Shown: positions 51,010 through 59,694 of the stretch, piece by piece | Layout of the letters: every line of letters begins with the position of its first letter | Position numbering within the stretch: the first letter of the stretch is position 1 | Assembly (NCBI GenBank): GCA_038326725.1 | Contig: JBBQKI010000006.1 | Location: forward strand, 19,176-83,175 | Length of the DNA stretch: 64,000 nucleotides | Origin: JBBQKI01 sp038326725 | Lineage (GTDB): Bacteria; Bacteroidota; Bacteroidia; Flavobacteriales; Flavobacteriaceae | Direction of reading: 5' to 3' | Position numbers and translations under genes: made by a program | Notes under the pieces: generated by a model | Told to the model about the DNA's origin: nothing | Database searches by the model: none | Seen by the model: the letters and a program-made list of their open reading frames with translations, nothing else

Positions 51010-52336
51010 TTTTATAACTCAAATTGAAGACCTTATTGCCACAAACAATGGCACTGAGCTGCAAAAATTATTGCATGATTTCCACTTTGCCGATATAGCC
51101 GAACTTCTACAAGAACTCGATATTGAAGAGGCCACTTACCTTATAAATTTATTGGACAGCGAAACCACTTCGGAAGCGCTGATGGAAATGGACGAAGATT
51201 TCCGGGAACGAATCCTCGACAAACTTTCGCCCAAGGAAATTGCCCGCGAATTACAGGAAATGGATACCGACGATGCTGCGGACATTATCGCGGAGCTTGA
51301 TAAAGACATCCAAAAAAAGGTAATCGCCAAGATAGAAGACGAAGAGCACAAAGCGGATATCGTGGACCTGATGCGGTATGACGAAGATACAGCTGGAGGT
51401 TTAATGGCGAAGGAATTGGTGCAAGTAAAGGAAACTTGGACCGTGGCCGGCTGTGTTCGTGAAATGCGGCGGCAAGCCGAAAATGTTACCCGGGTGCATT
51501 CTATTTATGTAACGGATAAACATGGAAAATTAAAAGGCAGACTTTCCTTGAAAGATTTGCTGACCGCGCCCGAAAAAACCCATATCAGTGAAATTTACAT
51601 ACCAAAAGTAGATTATGTAAACGTGCACACAGAAGCTGAAGAAGTGGCCCGCATCATGCAAAAATATGACTTGGAAGCCATTCCTGTAGTTGATGATGAG
51701 GGAATTTTGGTGGGCCGCGTGACTATTGATGATATTGTGGATTTCATAAAAGAGGAAGCAGATAAAGATTACCAAATGGCTGCGGGTATTTCTCAGGACG
51801 TAGAAGCCGATGACAGCATTTTAAAACTAACAAAAGCCCGATTGCCGTGGCTTGTTTTGGGACTTTTTGGCGGACTGGGCAGTGTTTACATTATGCAAGG
51901 TTTTGACACAGCTTTGGACCGTTATCCCATTTTGTTTTTCTTTACACCGCTTATTGCCGCGATGGCAGGAAATGTTGGGGTTCAGTCCAGCGCAATTATT
52001 GTACAGGGCCTTGCAAACGATAATTTAAAGGGAAGCCTTTTCAATCGTTTGATTAAGGAATTGGGCTTAGGCCTAATTAATGGCCTTGCATTATCCCTGT
52101 TGGTTTTGCTCTTTGGATTTATAGTTGGGCAGGACCAAATGACGAACATTGCCATTGCTACATCAATGCTTTCCGTAATTATCATTGCCGCGCTTGTGGG
52201 CACTTTTGTTCCCATTGTTTTGAACAATCGGGGGATAGATCCTGCAATTGCTACCGGGCCATTCATTACTACAAGCAATGATATATTCGGGATATTCCTT
52301 TTCTTTTATATTTCCAAATTAATTCTCGGGTTTTGA
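50987..52336 (+). CDS. mgtE: Magnesium transporter MgtE
   Basis: Mg2+ channel/transporter of 449 residues. The N-terminal superhelical domain (about 10-130) has the repeats FHFADIAELLQELD and AREIARELQ-like MDTDDAADIIAELD. It contains many acidic Mg-sensing residues. Two CBS domains follow (about 134-255; MRYDEDTAGGLMAKELVQV, IPVVDDEGILVGRVTIDDI). Five transmembrane helices lie at about 285-449, with GNVGVQSSAIIVQGL as the conserved pore motif. It overlaps rsmA by 23 bp, and its TGA overlaps the start of the thioesterase gene. Confidence 0.95.
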   Translation: MQFQLTNDFITQIEDLIATNNGTELQKLLHDFHFADIAELLQELDIEEATYLINLLDSETTSEALMEMDEDFRERILDKLSPKEIARELQEMDTDDAADIIAELDKDIQKKVIAKIEDEEHKADIVDLMRYDEDTAGGLMAKELVQVKETWTVAGCVREMRRQAENVTRVHSIYVTDKHGKLKGRLSLKDLLTAPEKTHISEIYIPKVDYVNVHTEAEEVARIMQKYDLEAIPVVDDEGILVGRVTIDDIVDFIKEEADKDYQMAAGISQDVEADDSILKLTKARLPWLVLGLFGGLGSVYIMQGFDTALDRYPILFFFTPLIAAMAGNVGVQSSAIIVQGLANDNLKGSLFNRLIKELGLGLINGLALSLLVLLFGFIVGQDQMTNIAIATSMLSVIIIAALVGTFVPIVLNNRGIDPAIATGPFITTSNDIFGIFLFFYISKLILGF

Positions 52337-52728
52337 AACCTGCCGTTTTTAAATACCGCTTTTCAGTTCCTTCTTCAGCAATAGATGCACTTAACCACGT
52401 TAACAATGTAACCTATCTGCAATGGTGCCTGGAAACTGCGGAAGCACATTGGATTTCAAAAACGGATGACCGCATGCGGGAAAATTATGTTTGGGTGGTA
52501 CTGAACCATTTTATAGAATACAAAGCTCCTTCTTTTGAAAGTGAAGAACTTGAAGTACGGACTTGGATTGAATCTTATGAAGGGGTGAAGTGCGACCGGC
52601 ATTACAAAATAGTCCGTCTAATCGATAAAAAAACGATTGTTGAAGCGAAAACACTTTGGTGCCTATTGGACGGAAAAACATTCCGCCCCACAAAAATAAC
52701 CGAAGAAATCAGTACCTTGTTTGTTTAG
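52333..52728 (+). CDS. Acyl-CoA/acyl-ACP thioesterase, hot-dog fold
   Basis: Thioesterase of 131 residues in the 4HBT/YbgC group. The signature SSAIDALNHVNNVTYLQWCLETAEAHW is at about 12-38, with the conserved Asp-x-x-x-His-Val-Asn pattern (DALNHVNN). EVRTWIESYEGVKCDRHYKI is the central strand. The start is TTG 52333, overlapping the mgtE stop in the pattern TTGA. The only nearby ATG lies out of frame, and an in-frame ATG much later would delete the signature. Physiological acyl substrate is unknown. Confidence 0.9.
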   Translation: MKPAVFKYRFSVPSSAIDALNHVNNVTYLQWCLETAEAHWISKTDDRMRENYVWVVLNHFIEYKAPSFESEELEVRTWIESYEGVKCDRHYKIVRLIDKKTIVEAKTLWCLLDGKTFRPTKITEEISTLFV

Positions 52729-52739
52729 AAACCCATTCC

Positions 52740-53678
52740 GTGAAAATTCTTCATCTCGACAGCAACCACCCTTTACTACTTGAAAAATTGGCCCTTGCCG
52801 GTTTTATAAATGAAGAAAAATATACCGCTTCCAAAACCGAAATCCAGCAAATTATTTCTGAATACGAAGGAATAATAATCCGCAGTAGATTCCTTATTGA
52901 TAAAGAATTTTTGGCCGCAGCGGTTAATTTAAAATTCATTGCGCGGGTGGGTGCCGGGTTGGAAAGCATCGATGAGGCATATGCCCAAACAAAAAACATC
53001 CAATTAATAGCAGCGCCGGAGGGTAACAGTAATGCCGTGGGCGAACATACTTTAGCAATGCTGCTCAACCTTTTCAACAAATTGTGCAAGGCAGACCGTG
53101 AAATCCGTAATGGCCAATGGAACCGGGAACCTAATCGTGGATTGGAACTGGACGGCAAAACAGTAGGCATCATCGGCTATGGTAACATGGGAAAAGCTTT
53201 TGCCAAAAAACTGAAGGGTTTCGATTGCAAAGTTTTTTGTTTTGATATCAAAGAAAATGTGGCCGATGAAAATGCCGAACAGGTTTCCCTGAAAATTATT
53301 CAACAAAATGCAGACGTTTTAAGCCTTCACACCCCCTGGACGCCATTAACGCATCAAATGGTAAATTCTTCTTTTATAAATGCCTTTTCAAAACCCTTTT
53401 GGCTATTAAACACCGCGAGGGGAAAAAGCGTAGTAACTTCAGATTTGGTGGATGCCTTGAAAAACAAGAAAATTCTTGGCGCGGGGCTGGACGTGCTGGA
53501 ATATGAAAAAACTTCTTTTGAAACCCTTTATGATGCAGAAGAATTCCCGGCAGCATTAAAGGAACTCTTGGCGATGGACAACGTGCTTTTGACCCCGCAC
53601 ATCGCTGGCTGGACCTTGGAAAGCAGGGAAAAACTGGCGGAGGTAATAGCCGATAAAATCATTCACGGTTTCGGATAA
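52740..53678 (+). CDS. D-2-hydroxyacid dehydrogenase (SerA-like family)
   Basis: NAD-dependent dehydrogenase of 312 residues. The Rossmann motif is VGIIGYGNMGKAFAKKL (about 142-158). The catalytic Arg is in LLNTARGKSVV (about 222-232), Glu near LEYEKTSFE, and His in LLTPHIAGWTLES (about 283-295). The start chosen is GTG 52740 (VKILHLDSNHPLL). An in-frame ATG at 52656 lies inside the thioesterase gene and adds unconserved sequence. Substrate could be 3-phosphoglycerate or another 2-hydroxyacid. No ACT domain is present, so a feedback-regulated long SerA is excluded. Confidence 0.9.
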   Translation: MKILHLDSNHPLLLEKLALAGFINEEKYTASKTEIQQIISEYEGIIIRSRFLIDKEFLAAAVNLKFIARVGAGLESIDEAYAQTKNIQLIAAPEGNSNAVGEHTLAMLLNLFNKLCKADREIRNGQWNREPNRGLELDGKTVGIIGYGNMGKAFAKKLKGFDCKVFCFDIKENVADENAEQVSLKIIQQNADVLSLHTPWTPLTHQMVNSSFINAFSKPFWLLNTARGKSVVTSDLVDALKNKKILGAGLDVLEYEKTSFETLYDAEEFPAALKELLAMDNVLLTPHIAGWTLESREKLAEVIADKIIHGFG

Positions 53679-53778
53679 AGTATATCCGCAAGGTTTTAAA
53701 TTTAAAGTCCCCATTTTAAGATTAAAAAATTAGGGAAATATTTTATACTTTTAATTCATTAACCAAACCAAAAAAATA

Positions 53779-54150
53779 ATGGAAGAGCAAAACAACACAG
53801 GCGAATTTGACAGCACCAAATCCAGAATGGAAAGTGAATCGCAAAACTTCAATCAAGCTTCGCAGAACAACCCAAACCAGTCCAACGAAAGCTGGAACCA
53901 AGCGCCGCCCCCGCACCGCGAAGAAAATAAAAAAATGTTGGCCGGTATCTTGGCCATCGTTATTGGCTCGTTGGGCATCCACAAATTCATTTTGGGATAT
54001 ACCCAAGCGGGCATTATTCAAATCGTAATTTCAGTGGTAACCTGCGGGATTGGTGGGATTATAGGAATTATTGAAGGTATCATCTACCTCACCAAAAGTG
54101 ACGAGGACTTTTATCAAACCTATCAGGTGGGTAAAAAAGAATGGTTTTAA
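53779..54150 (+). CDS. TM2 domain membrane protein
   Basis: Protein of 123 residues. The first ~50 residues are polar and rich in Asn, Gln and Ser (NNPNQSNESWNQAPPPHREENKK), probably disordered. The TM2 domain follows: MLAGILAIVIGSLGIHKFILGYTQAGIIQIVISVVTCGIGGIIGIIEGIIYL, split here between its two hydrophobic helices at about 54-70 and 83-108. The KF-x-LG-Y turn between them is diagnostic. Function of TM2 proteins in bacteria is unknown. It has its own terminator. Confidence 0.9.
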   Translation: MEEQNNTGEFDSTKSRMESESQNFNQASQNNPNQSNESWNQAPPPHREENKKMLAGILAIVIGSLGIHKFILGYTQAGIIQIVISVVTCGIGGIIGIIEGIIYLTKSDEDFYQTYQVGKKEWF

Positions 54151-54160
54151 TATTTCACTG

Positions 54161-54194
54161 AAAGCCTTTGGAAATTTTGTTTTCAAAGGCTTTT
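54161..54194 (+). terminator. Terminator after the TM2 gene
   Basis: AAAGCCTTTG / CAAAGGCTTT stem, perfect 10 bp, 13-nt loop, followed by T-rich sequence. Confidence 0.8.
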
Positions 54195-54224
54195 ATATTG
54201 TCTAAATTTTTAAAAAATCCAACT

Positions 54225-54692
54225 ATGTTGAAAGTCATTAAAAATATCTCTGTTCTAGTTTTGCTCATAACCCTTGGTTCTGCTTGCAAAAACGCAGACC
54301 CATCAAAAGAAAATGGTGAAGTCTTAACTGAAGTTTCAGAAGAAATGCCGGCTCAAAATACTGAAGTCACAAAAATGTGTTTCAAAAATGAATTTCCTTT
54401 TAAGGACGATCCTTCCCAAAAAGATGTTCAGGAATTGACCATAACCTTTGAAGGGTCCCGTGTTTGGGGAACTTATCATTGGCTCCCTGCGTTCAAAGAT
54501 AAAAGGGAAGGTAAGTTTGAAGGAACTATAAACGATAATACCATTTCCGCAAATTATAGATTTATCCAAGAAGGTAAAGACGATGCTGCGCAGATCACCA
54601 TAGTTTTAATGGAAGATTTGGCCACCGTAACCGGAGGTTCCCCCGAAATGGGACTTGAAGCTAAAATCGAAAAAATTCCCTGTGTGGAATAA
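54225..54692 (+). CDS. Lipoprotein of unknown function
   Basis: Protein of 155 residues with a lipoprotein signal (MLKVIKNISVLVLLITLGSAC, Cys21) and KNADPSKEN following. ATG 54225 opens the signal directly, whereas an upstream in-frame ATG at 54168 falls within the preceding terminator. The mature part has a strand-rich pattern with TITFEGSRVWGTYHWLPAFKDKREGKFEGTINDNTISANY, which suggests a small beta-barrel or lipocalin-like fold. I recognise no named family. Confidence 0.75.
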   Translation: MLKVIKNISVLVLLITLGSACKNADPSKENGEVLTEVSEEMPAQNTEVTKMCFKNEFPFKDDPSQKDVQELTITFEGSRVWGTYHWLPAFKDKREGKFEGTINDNTISANYRFIQEGKDDAAQITIVLMEDLATVTGGSPEMGLEAKIEKIPCVE

Positions 54693-54796
54693 TTTTTTTT
54701 ATAAAAAATGACTTAAAAAATTCCCTTCCGACAAAGACTCCATGGCATTTTTGGAAAAAGAATATTGGAAAAATATTAAACAGGAAAAGAGGGCCT

Positions 54797-55054
54797 TTGG
54801 AAAACTTCCCCGAAAGGATTTACCATTCCAACATTGATGAACATATCCAAGATTTGAACAAGATTTTTGAATTTACCGAAAGTGTCTTTCAAAATATTGA
54901 GGACAGCGAATTGGAAGAACCTGACGATTTAAAAAAAATGAAGGTTTCCTGGAACCAAACATACGACATTGAGCAATTGATGGAGCATGCCATTGTTCAT
55001 ATCCTAAGGCACAGGCGGCAGATTGAAAGATTCAAGGGTTTGCGGGCGAATTGA
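54797..55054 (+). pseudogene. Remnant of a DinB family protein (C-terminal part)
   Basis: Open frame of 85 codons beginning at TTG 54797. The end WNQTYDIEQLMEHAIVHILRHRRQIERF has the DinB metal-binding histidine pattern (H-x3-H plus RHRRQI). Full DinB proteins are about 150-170 residues, so roughly the first half is missing. No ATG opens this frame; upstream codons stay open to 54701 but do not look like the family. It could be a 5'-deleted gene. Expression as a short protein from TTG cannot be excluded. Confidence 0.5.
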
Positions 55055-55077
55055 GATAATTTACTATTTTAAAAAAC

Positions 55078-55830
55078 TTAATCTGCCTTCAAAACTAAAA
55101 CAACCGCTTTAACATCTTTCTTTTCAAAAAAGTAAATTATTTTGACAAGAAATTTCAAGAACTTGCTTTTTTGGGTAATCAGTTTTTCCGCAACACATCC
55201 AATGGCAAAATCCCTTTCTTTTAAAACTTCATCCTTCCTCGGTGAAATGTGATACTGGTTTGCGAACATCCACGCCCCATCCCGTGCCACATTTAAACTG
55301 AAGGTTACCAATTTGTCCTCTCGGCCTTTGCCCAAACGGTCCAACAAGCCAAACAATGGAGAAACCTTAATAATTTTTGACTCCACGCCCGCCACCATAG
55401 AAGCAAGGATGCCATTTATTTTATTGAAATCGTCCTCAAAATTCATTAATTCGCCATCTTCACCCACCGTTTCGGCAACGGCGATTCCCAAATCCAAATT
55501 TATATGGGCGTTTATCCCCAAAAGCAAATGTTGCATAATGAGCAAATTCCCCCTTTTGGCAGCTTCAAAAGCGTTTTTCCAGCTTAGTGTTGGGGCTTTC
55601 CCTGCTATCATTTGACGGTATGCAATGATATACCGATTGGCAAAAAGCACATCCAAAGTTTCCATCCTTCCGCCATTTTCAAATTCATTGTTAAGAATTC
55701 CTTCTTTAATGCGAAGGGTAACTTTTCTATATAAAATGGGGGAATATGCCATACAGGAATTGGCAGTGCATTCGGTAGTTATGATTTCGTCAAGTTTGGA
55801 AATTACTTCATTGATTGTTGTGGCGGTCAT
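55078..55830 (-). CDS. DUF5995 family protein
   Basis: Cytoplasmic-looking protein of 250 residues with no signal peptide. It carries the DUF5995 core: YIIAYRQMIAGKAPTLSWKNAFEAA followed by LIMQHLLLGINAHINLDLGIAVAE (about 100-123), with invariant-looking His residues in QHLLLGINAHIN. The family occurs in Bacteroidota and Actinomycetota and has no established role to my knowledge. Conserved His and Asn could bind metal. It lies downstream of the OlsF-like gene on the same strand after 36 bp, so co-transcription is likely. Confidence 0.85.
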   Translation of the reverse strand: MTATTINEVISKLDEIITTECTANSCMAYSPILYRKVTLRIKEGILNNEFENGGRMETLDVLFANRYIIAYRQMIAGKAPTLSWKNAFEAAKRGNLLIMQHLLLGINAHINLDLGIAVAETVGEDGELMNFEDDFNKINGILASMVAGVESKIIKVSPLFGLLDRLGKGREDKLVTFSLNVARDGAWMFANQYHISPRKDEVLKERDFAIGCVAEKLITQKSKFLKFLVKIIYFFEKKDVKAVVLVLKAD

Positions 55831-55866
55831 ATTGAAAAGATTTAAGACTTACGGCCTGTCAAAAAA

Positions 55867-57678
55867 TCAAACCTCCCCGTTCTTCTCCGTATACTTTTTT
55901 TCTAGTTCTGCCTGAAATTCTTCCATCACTGGTTTTACAGTGCTTTCGGGCAAATCCGCAATGCGGATGTACATTAAACCATCAACGGCATTATTGAAAA
56001 GCGGATCAACGTTAAAGGCAACAACTTTTGCGTTTTGCTTGATGTATTTTTTTATAAGCACTGGCAAACGCAAACTTCCGGGTTCAACTTCGTCTATGAT
56101 TTTGTCGAATTTGTTCAAGTCCGCTTCGCTTTCATCAAATATAAAATCTTTGTCGGCGTCCTTCAGTTTTACCTTAAATTCTTTTTTCGGAGTAATATAT
56201 TGAGCAACGTAAGGATCGTAATAGTTGGATTTCATAAATTCAATCATCAACGATTTCGAAAACTCTGAAAATTTGTTGCTGATGCTTACCCCGCCAATGA
56301 GGTAGCGGTGTTCGGGGTAACGAAGCGTGGTATGTACAATGCCTTTCCAAAGTAGAAAAAGTGGCATCGGACGCAATTGGTAATCCTTAATTATAAAAGC
56401 CCGTCCCATTTCAATAGAAGTGCTCATCATCGGGAAAAGCTCTTGTTCAAAACGAAAAAGTTCTTGTAAATAAAATCCATTAATACCGTACTGTGGGAAT
56501 ATTTTTGATCCAAGCCCCATCCTGTAAGCCCCCACAATTTTCCTGGCATCGTTATCCCAAAGGAACATATGGTGGTAATAGGAATCGAACTTGTCCAAAT
56601 CCGTCGCATTGTTAGTACCCTCGCCCACTTCCCTAAAAGTAGTCTCGCGCAACCTCCCGATTTCCTGTAAAATATTGGGAACATAATCGGCTTGAGCCAG
56701 GAATACTTCATAATTTTTGCTCACAAGCAAACGTTTATCATGTATCCGAAGGTTCTCCATTTCGGCTTCCATCGCTTCCACGGATATTGCACCGGTAATT
56801 TTTCTGGGCGGTTTCGGGAATTTCAACTTTTTTGGGATGTTTTCCAACAAGGTTTTTTTCTGAAAAGGATTTGAAAGAACATAGGTTTTCTTGCGCAGGA
56901 ATCTCGATAAGCTTTCCAAAGATTGATGCTCGTCCATATCTTCCACAGAGATGGGGTTGCCAATTCTAACTTTAATAAGCCTTTCTTTTTGGGTTAAAAG
57001 TTCCGAAGGCAATTTGGCGGTACGCAGGACGTCGCTGATTTGTGCTAAACGGTAAAACAATTTACTGTTTTTTGCGTGAAAATAAATGGGCAAAACCGGA
57101 ACATTGGCTTTTTTTACAAGTTTTATAGCGGCCATTTCCCATTCCCTGTCCACAAATAATTTGCCTTCCCGTTTTGTGGAAACTTCCCCGGCAGGGAATA
57201 GCCCCAACGGATGCCCCAGTTGTAAATGCTCGAGCGCGGTCTTAAAACCCATCACGCTAGACTTTACATCTTTTCTGTCTTCAAAAGGATTTACGGGCAG
57301 CACAAAGGGTTTTAAAGGTTCAATTCGATGAAGTAAAAAATTGGCAATAATCTTAAAATCGGGTCTGTGTTCCAATAACAATTTCAAAAGCAAAATACCG
57401 TCAATCCCGCCCAATGGATGGTTGGAAATGGTGATGAAAGCCCCATTTTTAGGAATACGCTTTAAGTCTTCTGCAGGAATCTCAAAACGAATTTCAAACT
57501 CATCAATAAGTGCATCCACGAATTCGATATTGCTCAAATGCTTGTTCCTATTGTAAATTTTATTGAGGGTATTGATATTGAGGATTTTCATAAGGCCCCA
57601 CCCCATAAAAGTTCCCACAAAACCGAATTTTTCAGCATTGATGGCTTTTGCAACTTCTTTGGCGTTGACCAGTCCCAT
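55867..57678 (-). CDS. olsF: Bifunctional acyltransferase for ornithine/amino-acid lipids, OlsF type
   Basis: Fusion of 603 residues. The N-terminal half is a PlsC-like O-acyltransferase with NHPLGGIDGILL (about 81-92), LFPAGEVSTKR (about 160-170) and VPVLPIYFHAKNS. The C-terminal half, from about 310 on, is a GNAT-type N-acyltransferase of the OlsB/hemolysin kind, with RETTFREVGEGTNNATDLDKFD, IVGAYRMGLG and SIEMGRAFI. This order matches OlsF, described from Serratia and Flavobacterium, in which the C-terminal half makes the lyso-lipid from ornithine and the N-terminal half adds the second acyl chain. Whether ornithine, glycine or another amino acid is used cannot be told from sequence. It is followed closely by the DUF5995 gene. 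Confidence 0.85.
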   Translation of the reverse strand: MGLVNAKEVAKAINAEKFGFVGTFMGWGLMKILNINTLNKIYNRNKHLSNIEFVDALIDEFEIRFEIPAEDLKRIPKNGAFITISNHPLGGIDGILLLKLLLEHRPDFKIIANFLLHRIEPLKPFVLPVNPFEDRKDVKSSVMGFKTALEHLQLGHPLGLFPAGEVSTKREGKLFVDREWEMAAIKLVKKANVPVLPIYFHAKNSKLFYRLAQISDVLRTAKLPSELLTQKERLIKVRIGNPISVEDMDEHQSLESLSRFLRKKTYVLSNPFQKKTLLENIPKKLKFPKPPRKITGAISVEAMEAEMENLRIHDKRLLVSKNYEVFLAQADYVPNILQEIGRLRETTFREVGEGTNNATDLDKFDSYYHHMFLWDNDARKIVGAYRMGLGSKIFPQYGINGFYLQELFRFEQELFPMMSTSIEMGRAFIIKDYQLRPMPLFLLWKGIVHTTLRYPEHRYLIGGVSISNKFSEFSKSLMIEFMKSNYYDPYVAQYITPKKEFKVKLKDADKDFIFDESEADLNKFDKIIDEVEPGSLRLPVLIKKYIKQNAKVVAFNVDPLFNNAVDGLMYIRIADLPESTVKPVMEEFQAELEKKYTEKNGEV

Positions 57679-57732
57679 GAATTTTTTTGGTTAATTTTTT
57701 GAAGTAAGCAAATATAGGGAAACCTATCGGTT

Positions 57733-58989
57733 CTATTCCTGTATCACTAGTTGCGCAGTTTCGCGGCTTTCTTGCTTAAGCAACACCTTTTTATCTTTTG
57801 AAAGGGACTTTATGTCCGAAGGTTTAAAATGGCGGATGGTGTAAAGCGTAACTCCTTCGTTCCACGTAACGCTGAATTTTTCGCGAAGCTTCGCCAGTAA
57901 AGCTTCCAATTTGTTGAATTTATTATCCACACAAACCGAAAAACTGATTGCCGAGTTTTGAATAAGCTCCACTTTCATTTTATATTCATACAGCCATTTG
58001 AAAACATCGCCTATGCTGTCTTCCATGATGAAAGAAAAATCAAGGGAGGATAGCGAAATGAGCACTTGGTCCTTTTTCAAAATAAAACAGGAAACCATCG
58101 GGTCCAACAGTACGCCCTTTCCCACGCAAGTACCTGCATCAATGGGCTTTAAAAACGATTTAACGAAAAGCGGGATTTCCTTTCGCTGCAAAGGCTGTAG
58201 GGTTTTTGGGTGAATTACCGAGGCCCCGTAAAATGCAAGTTCGATGGCTTCTTTATAAGAAATATGATTCAGCAATTGAGCATTTTTAAAATAACGGGGA
58301 TCCGCGTTCAGCACGCCGGGAACGTCCTTCCAAATGGTAACGCTTTCGGCATTTAGGCAATAGGCAAAAATTGCGGCGGTATAATCGCTGCCCTCACGGC
58401 CTAAAGTTGTAGTGAAATTATTGGCGCGTTCCGAACCCAAAAAACCCTGCGTAACCGTAATACCATTGGGTTTTACTTTTTCCAAAATATTCTTTTGGGT
58501 AATTTCCCAATCCACGTTCGCGTCGCGGAAATTGGCATCGGTTTTAATACATTCCCGCACATCCAAAAGGGAGTTTTTTATACCCGTGTCCGAAAGGAAA
58601 GCGGCAATAATGGTAGTAGAAATGATTTCACCGAAGGAAACGATTTGATCGTAAACAAAGGAAAAACTTTTAGATTTATTGGTTTTCAGGAAATTTTTCA
58701 ATTCCTTGAAAATTGTGTTCAATTCAGAAAAAACGGGATGCGAAGTGTTTTCGAACAATTCGGAAGTAATTTGAATATGTTCGTTATAAACAAAACTAAT
58801 TGCAGCCTCAAGTTCGGGTGGGTTTGAAAAATAAGCGGTAACTACCTTTTCCAGAGCATTCGTGGTTTTGCCCATTGCGGAAATTATTATAACAAGATCC
58901 TTTTCACCCGTTTGCCGTAAAACGGAAACCACGTTTTTGACCCCTTTTGCATCCTTTGTAGATGCCCCGCCAAATTTGAATATTTTCAT
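57733..58989 (-). CDS. Aspartate kinase
   Basis: Monofunctional aspartokinase of 418 residues, first step to lysine, threonine and methionine. It opens with the nucleotide-binding MKIFKFGGASTKD. The catalytic region includes TTTLGREGSDYTAA and ADPRYF. Two ACT-like regions occupy about 290-400, with VLISLSSLDFSFIMEDSIG in the first, so feedback inhibition by an end product is likely. No homoserine dehydrogenase domain is attached. A perfect 8-bp inverted repeat begins 7 bp before the start codon. It is divergent from nothing close: GNAT lies upstream on the same strand. Confidence 0.93.
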   Translation of the reverse strand: MKIFKFGGASTKDAKGVKNVVSVLRQTGEKDLVIIISAMGKTTNALEKVVTAYFSNPPELEAAISFVYNEHIQITSELFENTSHPVFSELNTIFKELKNFLKTNKSKSFSFVYDQIVSFGEIISTTIIAAFLSDTGIKNSLLDVRECIKTDANFRDANVDWEITQKNILEKVKPNGITVTQGFLGSERANNFTTTLGREGSDYTAAIFAYCLNAESVTIWKDVPGVLNADPRYFKNAQLLNHISYKEAIELAFYGASVIHPKTLQPLQRKEIPLFVKSFLKPIDAGTCVGKGVLLDPMVSCFILKKDQVLISLSSLDFSFIMEDSIGDVFKWLYEYKMKVELIQNSAISFSVCVDNKFNKLEALLAKLREKFSVTWNEGVTLYTIRHFKPSDIKSLSKDKKVLLKQESRETAQLVIQE

Positions 58990-58995
58990 ATTTAT

Positions 58996-59013
58996 TTCCT
59001 GCCAAGGCAGGAA
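58996..59013. repeat. Perfect inverted repeat directly upstream of the aspartokinase start
   Basis: TTCCTGCC-AA-GGCAGGAA, an 18-bp palindrome, 7 bp from the ATG. It resembles interspersed TTCCTGCC/GGCAGGAA palindromes of flavobacterial genomes. In the mRNA it would fold just before the start codon. Confidence 0.75.
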
Positions 59014-59128
59014 TCTTTTTAATGTGAACTATATTATTTCAATTTTCGCACTTTCAATTTTTGCCATCCAAAAGCTTTCCCCTAACGTTCCCATCGAGAC
59101 TGTATCCCTTCACCATTGAAGAAGGAAT

Positions 59129-59605
59129 TTAGGGATGAAGATTTAAGTAATTTCTAATTCCCATTTCATCCAAATGCACCACGCGCCAATCTTTCAAAAC
59201 CTTGGCGCCGCTGCGTTCGTAAAATTTTATAGCGCCTTCGTTCCAATCCAAAACATCCCACGCCACGCGTTTCAGTTTTTGTTCGGCTGCGAATTTTATT
59301 ACTTCGGAATACAATGCCTCTCCAATTCCCTTTCCGCGCATTTCTTCTTTTACAATTAAATCCTCAAGGTGCAGTGTGCGGCCCTTCCAAGTGGAAAATC
59401 GATAATAAACGAGTGCGGTACCCACAATACTTCCATCAATTTCAGCCACAAAACAAGTGAACAATGGGTTTTCTCCAAAACCTTCATTTTGCAAATCTTC
59501 AATGGTTACCTCAACGGCATCCGGTTCTCTTTCAAAAACCGCGAGTTCCCTTATAAGTTCAAGCACTTCGGGCATATCGTTCTTTTTCGCTTTTCGGATA
59601 GTCAT
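59129..59605 (-). CDS. GNAT N-acetyltransferase, diamine/thialysine (SAT) type
   Basis: Acetyltransferase of 158 residues. The sequence YYRFSTWKGRTLHLEDLIVKEEMRGKGIGEALY (about 69-101) contains the acetyl-CoA loop RGKGIG. Its STWKGRT-LHLEDL stretch matches the spermidine/thialysine acetyltransferase (SAT1/SAT2) branch as I remember it. C-terminal WDVLDWNEGAIKFYERSGA is also typical. Substrate is therefore likely a small amine such as a diamine, spermidine or thialysine, by inference. It is divergent from fbp with a 90-bp gap. Confidence 0.88.
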   Translation of the reverse strand: MTIRKAKKNDMPEVLELIRELAVFEREPDAVEVTIEDLQNEGFGENPLFTCFVAEIDGSIVGTALVYYRFSTWKGRTLHLEDLIVKEEMRGKGIGEALYSEVIKFAAEQKLKRVAWDVLDWNEGAIKFYERSGAKVLKDWRVVHLDEMGIRNYLNLHP

Positions 59606-59694
59606 TCTGTTTTTTAAAATTGTTTTTGCTTCGCAAATATCGGTTCAATTTCTTAAAAAACCCGATATTTGCACAAATTTCAGAATACCTCTTC

